64,000 nucleotides of DNA from Anabaena sp. 4-3. GTDB lineage: Bacteria > Cyanobacteriota > Cyanobacteriia > Cyanobacteriales > Nostocaceae. Below the pieces are notes generated by a model. That model had not been told where the DNA came from. It was given only the letters and a program-made list of their open reading frames with translations, and ran no database searches. Made by a program: the position numbers and the translations under genes. The stretch is taken from positions 76,908 through 140,907 of the forward strand of contig NZ_LUHJ01000014.1 in assembly GCF_001597745.1 (NCBI RefSeq), in the 5' to 3' direction. Shown here piece after piece: positions 27,610 to 35,925 of the stretch. Positions within the stretch are counted from its first letter, which is position 1. The number at the start of each line of letters is the position of its first letter.

Positions 27610-28122
27610 ATGGCTAAGATAGGGTTATTTTTTGGTACTCAAACAGGCAACACTCAAACTGAATCAGAAATTATTCAAAAAGAGTTAGGTGGGGAAAATA
27701 CGGTGGAATTACATGATGTTTCCCAAGTAGAGCCTAGTGATTTTAATGACTACAGTTATATTATTATTGGTTGCCCTACCTGGAATATTGGAGAACTACA
27801 AAGCGACTGGGAAGTTTTTTATGATGAACTAGATAATGTTGATTTTTCTGGGAAAAAAGTTGCATATTTTGGTGCGGGAGATCAGGTTGGTTATCCTGAT
27901 ACATTTCAAGATGCAATGGGCATTTTGGAAGAAAAGATTGCAGAACTAGGTGGTGAAACTGTTGGTTATTGGCCTACAGATAACTATGAGTTTACTGAGT
28001 CTAAGGCTCTCCGTGATGGTAAATTTGTCGGACTTGCTCTGGATGAGGATAATCAATCTGATTTGACAGAGGAACGAATCAAAACTTGGGTTACTCAACT
28101 CAAGCAGGAGTTTGGTTTGTAG
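27610..28122 (+). CDS. isiB: Long-chain flavodoxin
   Basis: A 170-residue electron carrier that replaces ferredoxin under iron limitation. The FMN phosphate loop is GTQTGNTQTES (about 9-19) and the two flavin-stacking loops are CPTWNIGE and GAGDQVGYPD. The C-terminal half LALDEDNQSDLTEERIKTWV matches the well-known Anabaena flavodoxin, and the overall length is right for the family. A second, broken copy of its start lies at 28751. Location beside copper-handling genes rather than isiA is unusual, so this may be a paralogue of the iron-stress gene. Confidence 0.85.
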   Translation: MAKIGLFFGTQTGNTQTESEIIQKELGGENTVELHDVSQVEPSDFNDYSYIIIGCPTWNIGELQSDWEVFYDELDNVDFSGKKVAYFGAGDQVGYPDTFQDAMGILEEKIAELGGETVGYWPTDNYEFTESKALRDGKFVGLALDEDNQSDLTEERIKTWVTQLKQEFGL

Positions 28123-28187
28123 AATAGTGCATTATTGGTTGAGCTAGATTGAAGTTAAATTATAGAATTGAAAAAGTGAGCAAAAAA

Positions 28188-28601
28188 ATGACACTAAAAA
28201 ATACAACTGTTGCTCAATATTTTGCCATTGTTATTACTATCTTAGGATTAGGTGCTGTCCCGTCAATTGCTCAAACTAACCCTGATCAGCAAAGCTCAGA
28301 AATCAACTTGCAACAGATGAAGCAGCATCATCGAGAAATGATGTTACAGATGGGGCAGATGCAGCAAATGATGGGACAAATGCAAATGAATATGGGTCGA
28401 ATGCACCAGAGAATGTCTCAGATGACACCAGAAAAGATGCAGCAAATGATGCAGAGGATGACTCCACAGCAAAGAGAACAGCACCATCAAAAAATGATGA
28501 GACAAATGCAAGAAACGATGAGAAATATGCAGCAGATGAATCAAATGATGGAACAGATGAATCAAATGATGGGAACTGGTGGTGAGATGCCAAAAAAATA
28601 A
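28188..28601 (+). CDS. Secreted Met/Gln-rich protein
   Basis: A 137-residue protein if started at the ATG at 28188. An upstream TTG at 28149 would add 13 residues and spoil the signal peptide. A signal peptide (about 1-29, ending PSIAQ) precedes a low-complexity region with MMxQM, MQxMM and HHQKMM repeats: over twenty methionines and many His and Gln. Such Met/His-rich periplasmic proteins can bind Cu(I) or Ag(I). Downstream of flavodoxin and next to an oxidase/DUF411 pair, a copper-binding role is a reasonable inference. No enzyme domain is present. Confidence 0.7.
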   Translation: MTLKNTTVAQYFAIVITILGLGAVPSIAQTNPDQQSSEINLQQMKQHHREMMLQMGQMQQMMGQMQMNMGRMHQRMSQMTPEKMQQMMQRMTPQQREQHHQKMMRQMQETMRNMQQMNQMMEQMNQMMGTGGEMPKK

Positions 28602-28619
28602 TGATGAGTGCTAATAATT

Positions 28620-28730
28620 ATGACAAAAAGTAATAGGAAAACAGCTACACGTCCAATTCATGAACATCACGAAAATGAACAGCATTCTGAGCATCAACCA
28701 GGGCATTTACAACATGGTAGCTCAACTTAA
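28620..28730 (+). CDS. 36-aa His-rich mini-ORF
   Basis: ATG at 28620 to TAA at 28730 encodes a 36-residue peptide starting MTKSNRKTATRP, with seven histidines in an IHEHHENEQHSEHQPGHLQH run. The composition is like the metal-binding N-terminal tail of copper- or silver-exporting P-type ATPases. It may be the stump of a lost copB-like gene or an independent metal-buffer peptide. It follows the Met-rich gene by 18 bases. Confidence 0.45.
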   Translation: MTKSNRKTATRPIHEHHENEQHSEHQPGHLQHGSST

Positions 28731-28750
28731 AAGTTTTCTTAAAATTAATA

Positions 28751-28810
28751 ATGGCTAAAATAGGGCTATGTTTTGAGATTCAAACAGTCAATTTACTTAT
28801 TTATTTAGAA
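28751..28810 (+). pseudogene. Flavodoxin 5' remnant
   Basis: The first 40-50 bases (ATGGCTAAAATAGGGCTATG then TTTTGAGATTCAAACAG) match the start of the flavodoxin gene at 27610 with scattered substitutions. The glycines of the FMN loop are lost and similarity stops after about 17 codons. An open frame continues to about 28948 but does not resemble any protein. It is a decayed partial duplicate. Confidence 0.6.
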
Positions 28811-28861
28811 TATTGGACTCTGGACAAGACAAGTATATTCGCGTATTCTTTTAAAGATGGC

Positions 28862-31009
28862 TTAAGGATTAATAAAATCCAAGTCTTCTGTAGCTTGCTT
28901 CAGGAAATTTTCTCTAGAACAGTTATATTTCAGTTTTCCTTCTTCTAGTAAAACGATCCAATCGGCTCGCTCGATAACTTTAGGGCGATGGCTAATTAAG
29001 ATTGTGGTTTTTCCCTGGCGATGGGTAAGTAAATTTTCTAATACCTCTCTTTCGCTAATGGGATCAAGATTAGAAGTAGATTCGTCTAGAATCATTACGG
29101 GAGGGTGGTTAAGAATGGCTCTAGCGATCGCTAGTCTTTGCTTTTGTCCACCGGAAATATTAGCAGCAACTGCCCCCAAAACGGTATCATATTTTTCTGG
29201 GAATTTACTGACAAACTCGTGGGCATGAGAAACTTTACAAGCGGCGATAATCTCGTCTAAAGTTGCATCAGGCGACCCTAAGCGAAAGTTATCGGCAATG
29301 GAGCGATGTAAGAAAAAAGTCTCTTGGGGTATATGTATCACTTGCTGGCGCAAACAATCGAGGGGTAAGTCTTGAATGCAGTGATCGCCGATATAAATTT
29401 TACCTGATTGCAGGGGATACAGTCCAGTTAGTAATTTAGCTAGGGTACTTTTACCGCAACCAGACCTCCCAATAAGTGCAATAACTTTTCCGCCTGGAAT
29501 TGTTAGGGATAAATTCTCTAGGAGTTTTATCCGACCTGGATAATAGAAATTGAGTTCTTCACATCTTATGCTGGCATCATCCTTCAGTTTCACAGGAACT
29601 TTACTACTGTCGTGGCGATTTTCTGGTTCAAATTCAAATAACTCTGCTAAAAGTTGGGTGATGGCTCTAATTTCAGTCCATTCAATTACCGTCTGCATGA
29701 GGCTAGTCACCAATTGCCAGAAACTGAACTTTAAACCATAAATAGCAAGCAATTGCCCAATCGTTAATTCTGCTTGAAAAACCAGATAGCTGCCGTACCA
29801 AAGGATACTAACAGTACCAATTCCAGCTAATAAGCTTGAGATGATATTGTTAGCAACTTTTATCCGAGCGGTATGCAAATTCAACTTGTATTCGTGGTCA
29901 AATCTTTGTTGGATTTCTTGCCATAACTGGGGTGCAGCAACTGTAGTTTTAATGGTTAAAGCTCCCCTAAACATTTCAGCTAAAACGCCAGAGTTTTTTC
30001 CAGCTACAGCAAAAGACCGAAAAGTAGTTTGTCTAACGAGGGGTTTAAAAGTCAGGGTAAATGCCGCCATCACCCCACCCACCGCCAAGGTTAATAAAGC
30101 CAGTTTGGGACTATAATAAAAGATGACTGCTGCTGCCACTAAACCGATAAATATTTGAATCGGTAACTGGATAATTAAGCGAGAAACAACTATCTGAATT
30201 TGTTGAATATCCGCCAGACGACGGACAGCAGTGCCACTACGACGAGCTTCGTGATAGGACACAGGCAAATGTAAAACCTGTTGTGCGAATTCTAATTTTA
30301 GTCCTTGTTGCAGTCTTTCGGCAAAGGACAGCACCAGATTGGATTGCAACCAGGATAAAAAACCATTGGCAAATATCAGTCCCATTACCCCCAAAGCGAC
30401 TGCGGTTAATTTTTGGCGATCGCCTTCTACTAAAATAGTGTCAGTTAAAAACTGCAACAGTAACGGGTTCGCCAATGCCAAAAGCCCGATCACTAAATTG
30501 AGAGGAATTACTTTCCAGAGGAGTTGTCGTTGCTGCCAGAGCCTCTGCAATAAACTATCTAGAGGATTAACGACATCTTCTTCATCCTCTGTGGCAAAAA
30601 AACGCTCCTCTGGCTCTAGCAAAAGCATTATTTGTCCTTGCCAGTCCGCGAGCAATTCTTGACGGGAAAGATGGCAAATCCCCATTGCGGGGTCAGAAAT
30701 AATGTACTTATTGTTTTTTTTTCCATATAAGACGACGAAATGATAGCCTTTCCAAAAGATAATCGCAGGTAGGGTAAACTGATCAAGTTCGTCTAGAATT
30801 TCTGGAGAGGCTTTAATCGCTTGAGCAGCAAAACCCAGGGCTTGTGCGCCATATTTTAACCCCAACATGGTGGTTCCACCCTCGTTGGTTCCAACTAGCT
30901 CACGGATACGATTGATTCTCAGTTTACGTCCATAATGTTGAGCAACAATCGCCAGACTTGCTGCTGCACAATCTTCACCACTATGTTGTTTTACCCATTG
31001 ATACTTCAT
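28862..31009 (-). CDS. Peptidase-containing ABC exporter (C39 PCAT)
   Basis: A 715-residue bifunctional exporter. The N-terminal C39 cysteine protease (about 1-135) has Cys14 (GEDCAAAS), His90 (GYHFVVLYG) and Asp106 (SDPAMG), the catalytic triad that removes double-glycine leaders. A six-helix membrane domain (about 165-440) is followed by an ATPase with GRSGCGKST Walker A, ISGGQKQRLAIARA signature and VMILDEST Walker B. It lies in one strand-wise row with a GNAT gene (15 bases upstream) and a small double-glycine peptide gene. Processing and export of that peptide is the obvious inferred task. No HlyD-type adaptor gene is adjacent. Confidence 0.9.
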   Translation of the reverse strand: MKYQWVKQHSGEDCAAASLAIVAQHYGRKLRINRIRELVGTNEGGTTMLGLKYGAQALGFAAQAIKASPEILDELDQFTLPAIIFWKGYHFVVLYGKKNNKYIISDPAMGICHLSRQELLADWQGQIMLLLEPEERFFATEDEEDVVNPLDSLLQRLWQQRQLLWKVIPLNLVIGLLALANPLLLQFLTDTILVEGDRQKLTAVALGVMGLIFANGFLSWLQSNLVLSFAERLQQGLKLEFAQQVLHLPVSYHEARRSGTAVRRLADIQQIQIVVSRLIIQLPIQIFIGLVAAAVIFYYSPKLALLTLAVGGVMAAFTLTFKPLVRQTTFRSFAVAGKNSGVLAEMFRGALTIKTTVAAPQLWQEIQQRFDHEYKLNLHTARIKVANNIISSLLAGIGTVSILWYGSYLVFQAELTIGQLLAIYGLKFSFWQLVTSLMQTVIEWTEIRAITQLLAELFEFEPENRHDSSKVPVKLKDDASIRCEELNFYYPGRIKLLENLSLTIPGGKVIALIGRSGCGKSTLAKLLTGLYPLQSGKIYIGDHCIQDLPLDCLRQQVIHIPQETFFLHRSIADNFRLGSPDATLDEIIAACKVSHAHEFVSKFPEKYDTVLGAVAANISGGQKQRLAIARAILNHPPVMILDESTSNLDPISEREVLENLLTHRQGKTTILISHRPKVIERADWIVLLEEGKLKYNCSRENFLKQATEDLDFINP

Positions 31010-31024
31010 GATTAAGTTTCGCTC

Positions 31025-31948
31025 TTAATGATTAGTATCGAGAAGCTTAGTGACCAATCGGGCTTCGCGGATTTCGTATAAATAAGGAGCCAATCGACGA
31101 TGGACGAATTTCACCATAGGTTCGTTGTCAATTGCCACTCGGAACGTGGCTTTTGTCGTTGCTCCCTGATATTGAAAATGGATTGCTTTTGCTAATAACA
31201 AAGTGCTTCTGCTTAAAGGCTGGTTCTCTGGATGGACAAACATTTGAGTGTAGCGAATGGTATCAGGAGCAATGCGATGGGTTATTACCCAGCCGACAAC
31301 TCTATCTCGATAGCGTAAACCTAAACTGTTACTCGGTTCTAACTCATTTTCCTCCACAAAAGGATTGAACCTTCTTACCAAGGAATCAGTTTCCATCTGA
31401 GCTTCAATGATTTGACGCTCTCGAAGGCGTAAGTCCTTCCAAAAGAAAATTTCGTAATCTTGAGGTAACTTTGCAGTAAGTTTGTCAATATATTTGACTA
31501 AATGTCGAGATTTAGTTTGGTCAACATTTATTTTAGAACCGTAACATATTAAAGCCGTTGTTTTTGGAGATGACCAATTTTGTTGTGCAAGAACTTCCTC
31601 CAGTGCGATTGTACTGGGACTAGAAAGATACCTTAATTCCACTTCAGCACATCGTTTCATCTTGAGTGCTGTTTCCATACGCCTAAGTAGCTCTTTCCCT
31701 AACCCTTGATGGCGATGTTCAGGAACTACAAAAAGAGATAGGATTTGTCCGTAAGCTTGATCAGAGTTGTCAGAGCTACTAACATAATAAGCAAGTATTA
31801 ATCCTACAGGGCTTGTATCTAACTCTGCACCTATGGCAACTGTAGAAGAGTCACCCGTTAAATTTTCAAGAAATTTGACGTAACTTGGATAAGTTAGGTG
31901 AGTGTACTGAGACGCATTTTCACCGTTTAATTCAGAAAAGTTATACAC
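31025..31948 (-). CDS. GNAT-fold acetyltransferase, two-domain
   Basis: A 307-residue protein. The N-terminal half (about 1-130) is a standard GNAT domain with LSLFVVPEHRHQGLGKELL and the acetyl-CoA loop R79-H-Q-G-L-G84. The C-terminal half (about 150-300) resembles a second, degenerate GNAT fold (YTQMFVHPENQPLSRSTLLL then NEPMVKFVHRR). It sits between the double-glycine peptide gene and the C39 exporter, all on the minus strand. It could N-acetylate the peptide, act in self-protection, or be an unrelated passenger. No substrate can be deduced from sequence. Confidence 0.75.
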   Translation of the reverse strand: MYNFSELNGENASQYTHLTYPSYVKFLENLTGDSSTVAIGAELDTSPVGLILAYYVSSSDNSDQAYGQILSLFVVPEHRHQGLGKELLRRMETALKMKRCAEVELRYLSSPSTIALEEVLAQQNWSSPKTTALICYGSKINVDQTKSRHLVKYIDKLTAKLPQDYEIFFWKDLRLRERQIIEAQMETDSLVRRFNPFVEENELEPSNSLGLRYRDRVVGWVITHRIAPDTIRYTQMFVHPENQPLSRSTLLLAKAIHFQYQGATTKATFRVAIDNEPMVKFVHRRLAPYLYEIREARLVTKLLDTNH

Positions 31949-32112
31949 AATGATAATACATCTGGTGCAGTTAACTTAAGCACTTGTATAGGTAGGGTTG
32001 GACTGGGTGAAATGTTTACCAAGAAAGGACTTTCCAGGGTTACGTCCCTACCAACCCACACTAGAATTTATCTCTTCAAACCATTTTAAATGGTTATACT
32101 TTGGCTCGGTAG

Positions 32113-32307
32113 CTATTTTTGCAGCCAACTAGGACGTTTATCATCTGGACTTACTAGTTTGCAACTGTTTCCAGTACAGCTAATCTCATAACGCTCACTT
32201 TCCGGGAATATATAACCACCACCACAGATGACTTCTAGCTCTTGGTCATTAAGCTCTGGGTAGCAAACAGAGGGCTTTTGAGCAGACTTGTTGTTTGACT
32301 GGTTCAT
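32113..32307 (-). CDS. Double-glycine leader peptide (bacteriocin-type precursor)
   Basis: A 64-residue peptide. The leader ends with LNDQELEVICGGG, the classical LxxxELxxIxGG pattern recognised by C39 peptidases, so cleavage is expected after Gly30. The remaining 34 residues, starting GYIFPESERYEISC, contain two cysteines in CTGNSC and a basic Lys/Arg-rich end, so a disulfide is possible. No lanthionine, YcaO or radical-SAM enzyme is nearby. The next genes on the same strand are a GNAT protein and the C39 exporter. This is a candidate secreted peptide, bacteriocin or signal, but its activity is unknown. Confidence 0.75.
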   Translation of the reverse strand: MNQSNNKSAQKPSVCYPELNDQELEVICGGGYIFPESERYEISCTGNSCKLVSPDDKRPSWLQK

Positions 32308-33183
32308 TGTAACTTGTTCTTTTGAATTAAATAAGTGACTGAAATAGGTTTTTGATGAGATGTAACTAATCCCAAAGGATTGATAAGCCTAGTAATCAAG
32401 GCAGGCCAGCAGCCTCCAATGATTATATTAACTAGACAGGTTTTGGCAAATTTTTAACATCTCTTACTGTATATATACACTATTTTTTAGTCTTCGACAA
32501 GCGACCGCTCTTTCTCACTTTATATGCCACACAGGAGTTTAGACTAAATAGCCGAGTTCAAAGAAAAAAATAAGGGGGTGTGATTGAACACATTCCCCGT
32601 ATTAGCAGAAACTGAGAGCAGAACCACCAACTCTCATCAAAAAATAATGTAGAGACTAAGCATGGCTAGTCTCTACATTTGCTGTTCGGACGTTTGGAGA
32701 GGGGTTTTTAGTATTCTTCACGACTTGACAAACATCCTCTAAGACAGTGCGTTTTAATTTGCTTTCCCCCACTGTTGAATGTTACCTGTTCCCTATCCCT
32801 TGGAGATAGGGAACTTATAAATAAATGCAAAATATTTAATAAGTATAATTATTTACATTAACTCTTTAAATCTGAAGAGAAAATTTAAAAATTCATCTTA
32901 ATTTCATTTTTAACCTCCAACATAAAAAATAGCTTGATTTCATCATAGATTCCATCTTATGGGTAATACTCAAAAAACTTATCAGTTTGCTATTGATGCA
33001 ACCTGATGGACATTTACTATTGGGACACATTTAAAAAAGTTGATTGTCATAATTTTTACATAAATTCGTCCATGTAATTTGTATCGACAATCAAACTATG
33101 CAGAGCAATACAACCTGATTACAGAAGCAATTTAAGGAAAACAGAGTAGTTCCATTGATTTTTCATGTTTTCACAAGGTTAAT
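32308..33183. other. Gene-free region between peptide locus and PLP-enzyme operon
   Basis: An 876-base AT-rich divergent spacer. It holds a TGTAGAGACTAAGCATG hairpin (32648-32677) and, right after it, TTTGCTGTTCGGACGTTTGG followed by AGAGGGGTTTTT, a segment repeated at 56.9 kb. No further double-glycine peptide was seen on either strand. Promoters for both directions must lie here. Confidence 0.5.
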
Positions 33184-34287
33184 ATGAAACAACTTACAAA
33201 ATATTCACCCTTAGAGAATGTTTTTCCCAGTCCAAATCATAGTCAATGGCAAAAAACTACTGCTGATGATGTTACCGAGGCGATAGGAAATGTACCGATT
33301 GTCAAACTCAAGCATATTTCTCCTGTCTGTCGTGTCTCGGAATGTTTATTAAAGTTGGAAAGTTGTAATCCTGGCGGTTCGATTAAAGAGAAAAATGCAG
33401 TTTACCTGGTGACACGCGCCGAGGAGGAAGGGCTGCTTGTACCTGGTGGTACGATTATAGAGTCAAGCTCAGGAAATTTTGGCGTTGGGTTGGCGATGGT
33501 GGGAGCAGTCAGAGGTTATCGAGTGATGATTGTTGTCGATGCTAAAACTCCGCCACCGTTTAGACGAATGCTGAAAGCTTATGGTGCTGAACTTGTGGAT
33601 GTACCACTGCATGAGGCTGATGAGTCAGGCTCTATGCAAAAGGCACGAATGAAAAAAGCCAAGGAACTGGCAGCAACTATACCTAATTCTTGGTATCCGT
33701 GTCAACACCTAAATCCTTTGAATACTGAGGCACATTCATATTACACCGCCCGTGAGATTGCAGCGCATTTTGGTTCTGATCTTGATGCTGTGGTGGTTGG
33801 TGTTAGCACTGCCGGACAGATAATGGGAATAGCTCGTTATTTACGTTCGCAATTCCCCAAAATACGCATTGTGGGCGTTGATGTACTGGGTTCAGTGATT
33901 ATGGGAACACCAGCCAAAGCATATAAAATGACGGGTATCGGCTTATCTTTCTTTCCCCCAAATTTGGATTTGTCACTGCTGGATAGAGCTTACGTAGTCC
34001 CTGAAGATTTAGCTTACTCAGTTTGTCACGTTCTGGCGCGTCGTGAGGGCTTGCTTCTAGGTGCTTCAACAGGGGCAATTGTAGCAGGTGGGTTACATCT
34101 GGCGCGTGAACTGGGTGCAGGTGCGCGGATTTTAATGATTAATCCCGATAGAGGCGATAGATACCTTGAGACAGTGTATGATTCCGATTGGCTTGAGCGT
34201 CATGGATTTACCCTCAAGCAAGGGGAACATCTTGATGATGCTATCAGTTCGCTCATACCAATTTACCCGAATCAAGCACAAGTCTGA
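33184..34287 (+). CDS. Cysteine-synthase-family PLP enzyme (SbnA-like)
   Basis: A 367-residue fold-type II PLP enzyme. The N-terminal extension (about 1-28) is followed by NPGGSIKEKNA with PLP-lysine Lys68, the ESSSGNFGVGLAMV Asn loop and the GVSTAGQIMGIARYL phosphate loop. It differs from housekeeping CysK/CysM in these motifs and is closer to the SbnA group, which makes the precursor of 2,3-diaminopropionate from phosphoserine and glutamate. It is followed 49 bases later by a MATE-like exporter in the same direction. An amino-acid-derived secreted product is the inference. The substrate is unproven. Confidence 0.75.
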   Translation: MKQLTKYSPLENVFPSPNHSQWQKTTADDVTEAIGNVPIVKLKHISPVCRVSECLLKLESCNPGGSIKEKNAVYLVTRAEEEGLLVPGGTIIESSSGNFGVGLAMVGAVRGYRVMIVVDAKTPPPFRRMLKAYGAELVDVPLHEADESGSMQKARMKKAKELAATIPNSWYPCQHLNPLNTEAHSYYTAREIAAHFGSDLDAVVVGVSTAGQIMGIARYLRSQFPKIRIVGVDVLGSVIMGTPAKAYKMTGIGLSFFPPNLDLSLLDRAYVVPEDLAYSVCHVLARREGLLLGASTGAIVAGGLHLARELGAGARILMINPDRGDRYLETVYDSDWLERHGFTLKQGEHLDDAISSLIPIYPNQAQV

Positions 34288-34336
34288 ATTTTGAATTTTG
34301 AATTGTGATGTATTTTGAGTAGTGCTAAAAAATATC

Positions 34337-35677
34337 ATGAACACCTCACCCCAACAACAGGAAGGTCATAAAATAAATTCCGAGCGATCGCTCCTCACAC
34401 TACTCACACAGTTTATCCCACTTTCCCTGTCTGATGTGGCCATGACTCTCGGAGATCCACTTCAGACATCTGCACTCAGTCGTCTACCCTTTCCTCAAGA
34501 AACATTAGCCGGAGTCGGGGTTGTCAAAGGGGTGGCGGTATTTCTGGAAAGCCCCATTATCATGATTCTTCATGCTTCAACCGCACTAGGAGGGCAAGCC
34601 AAATCTCGCCGCGCACTTTGGCAGTTTACACTGATAGCGGGACTAACTCTCAGTGCTATCTTTCTTGTACTCACTTGGCAACCTTTGTATAACTGGCTAC
34701 TGCTTGATGTCTTCGGCGTAAGCTCATCAATTGCTGCACGAGGAAGAACTACTTTTTTATTAATGTTCCTCTGGCCTTTTGTGATTGCTTGGCGGCGATT
34801 TTTTCAAGGTTTACTCATCCGCGCTAAAAAGAGCATAGCTGTAGGTTGGGCAAGTATAGCACGATTGACTTGGGTAATTGTGGCGTTGGCTGTGGGAGTA
34901 AGTTTGAGGTTAGATGGAGCATTGCTAGCAGGTATCACCATGATGGGAGCAATACTCATTGAGGCGGTACTCGTTACATGGTTTTGTCTGCGTCTTGGTG
35001 CAATTTCTATTCTGAACCAACAAGTACATTCAGAAACTAAGAAACTACCTCAAACCTTTGCCGGAGTCAGCTTTTATTATTTTCCTTTAGCCTCAACCAT
35101 GCTTTTAGTTTGGGGTGCAAGAGCTATACTTTTAAGTCTGATTGCTCGCTCATTCGATGGTAACATTGCACTTGCTGTATGGCCTGCGGCTTGGGGGTTA
35201 CTGCTTTCCATTGCTAACGGTACGCGCATGATTCAACAAGTGGTAATTTCTGCTTACGAAGAAACGAACAAGCGAACACTTGGGACTTTTGTGATTATTG
35301 TCGGGTTTACTTTTACTTTGATACCGTTTTTTCTGGGGTTTACAGAGCAAGGTTTATTTTTACTGCGTCAGTTTTTGGGAAATAATCCCGCGCTTGTAGA
35401 AGCATCTCGTCCAGTTATACAAATACTCTCATGTTTCCCTCTGTTGGTGGCTTTGCAAAATACTTTTCAAGGCTTACTTATTCACAAGGGTAAGAACTGG
35501 TTTATTAATATAGCAACAGTCGTTGCTGCAAGTTTTACATTAGTAGTATGTGGAAGTCTGATTTTTACCAGACATGGCGGCGCGACTTCAGCAGCTTATG
35601 GAATGCTTGCGGGTGTGATTAGTGAAATTATTGTGCTGGGTTTCGCACTTCAACGCCGTTCACACTCAGGTTTGTAG
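34337..35677 (+). CDS. MATE-like multidrug/metabolite exporter
   Basis: A 446-residue integral-membrane protein from the ATG at 34337. A GTG at 34322 would add five residues. It has about twelve hydrophobic helices in two related halves, with the loop-rich N-terminus SLSDVAMTLGDPLQTSALSRL. The general plan is that of MATE/MOP flippases that extrude organic molecules using ion gradients. It pairs with the PLP enzyme upstream, and together they look like a make-and-export unit. It shows no close similarity to MurJ or Wzx that I can see. The specific substrate is unknown. Confidence 0.7.
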   Translation: MNTSPQQQEGHKINSERSLLTLLTQFIPLSLSDVAMTLGDPLQTSALSRLPFPQETLAGVGVVKGVAVFLESPIIMILHASTALGGQAKSRRALWQFTLIAGLTLSAIFLVLTWQPLYNWLLLDVFGVSSSIAARGRTTFLLMFLWPFVIAWRRFFQGLLIRAKKSIAVGWASIARLTWVIVALAVGVSLRLDGALLAGITMMGAILIEAVLVTWFCLRLGAISILNQQVHSETKKLPQTFAGVSFYYFPLASTMLLVWGARAILLSLIARSFDGNIALAVWPAAWGLLLSIANGTRMIQQVVISAYEETNKRTLGTFVIIVGFTFTLIPFFLGFTEQGLFLLRQFLGNNPALVEASRPVIQILSCFPLLVALQNTFQGLLIHKGKNWFINIATVVAASFTLVVCGSLIFTRHGGATSAAYGMLAGVISEIIVLGFALQRRSHSGL

Positions 35678-35722
35678 TCAGGACTAAAGTCCTGAGAAAA
35701 TAAGGACTAAAGTCCTTACTAC
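35674..35722. terminator. GTAGTCAGGACTAAAGTCC hairpin at the exporter stop codon
   Basis: Two ACTAAAGTCC palindromes in tandem, GTAGTCAGGACTAAAGTCC then AAGGACTAAAGTCCTTACTAC, begin immediately at the stop codon of the MATE gene. The structure could act as a terminator. Same family as 14.75 and 24.74 kb. Confidence 0.55.
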
Positions 35723-35804
35723 GAACTTAGCCTTAACTGAACTTTAATCAGGTGACGAAAGGATATTATTAAATCTTCCATCAGTTGCTTTATGACAATT
35801 ACAG

Positions 35805-35871
35805 TGTGGTGGGCAATGCGGAAACTGTGTTTAAACTTCGATGTTTACTTTGATAGCATTGCCCACCCTAG
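35805..35871. repeat. GTGGTGGGCAATGC/GCATTGCCCACC hairpin repeat
   Basis: Arms GTGGTGGGCAATGC and GCATTGCCCACCCTAG enclose about 40 bases. Copies lie at 16.33, 21.04 and 40.03 kb. The tail GGTGCAAGATATTA matches that after the 21-kb copy. Confidence 0.7.
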
Positions 35872-35925
35872 GATTGTTGAGCATGGTGCAAGATATTAGT
35901 ATTACTAGATGGGAAAAATAATTTT

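Noticed and set aside
28303-28593. Long open frames antisense to the Met-rich protein gene
   Set aside because: They are Ser/Phe- or His/Leu-rich mirror images of the low-complexity ATG/CAG codons of the real gene.
28751-28948. 65-residue frame starting MAKIGLCFEIQTVN as a second flavodoxin
   Set aside because: FMN-loop residues are lost and similarity ends after about 17 codons, so it is a remnant.
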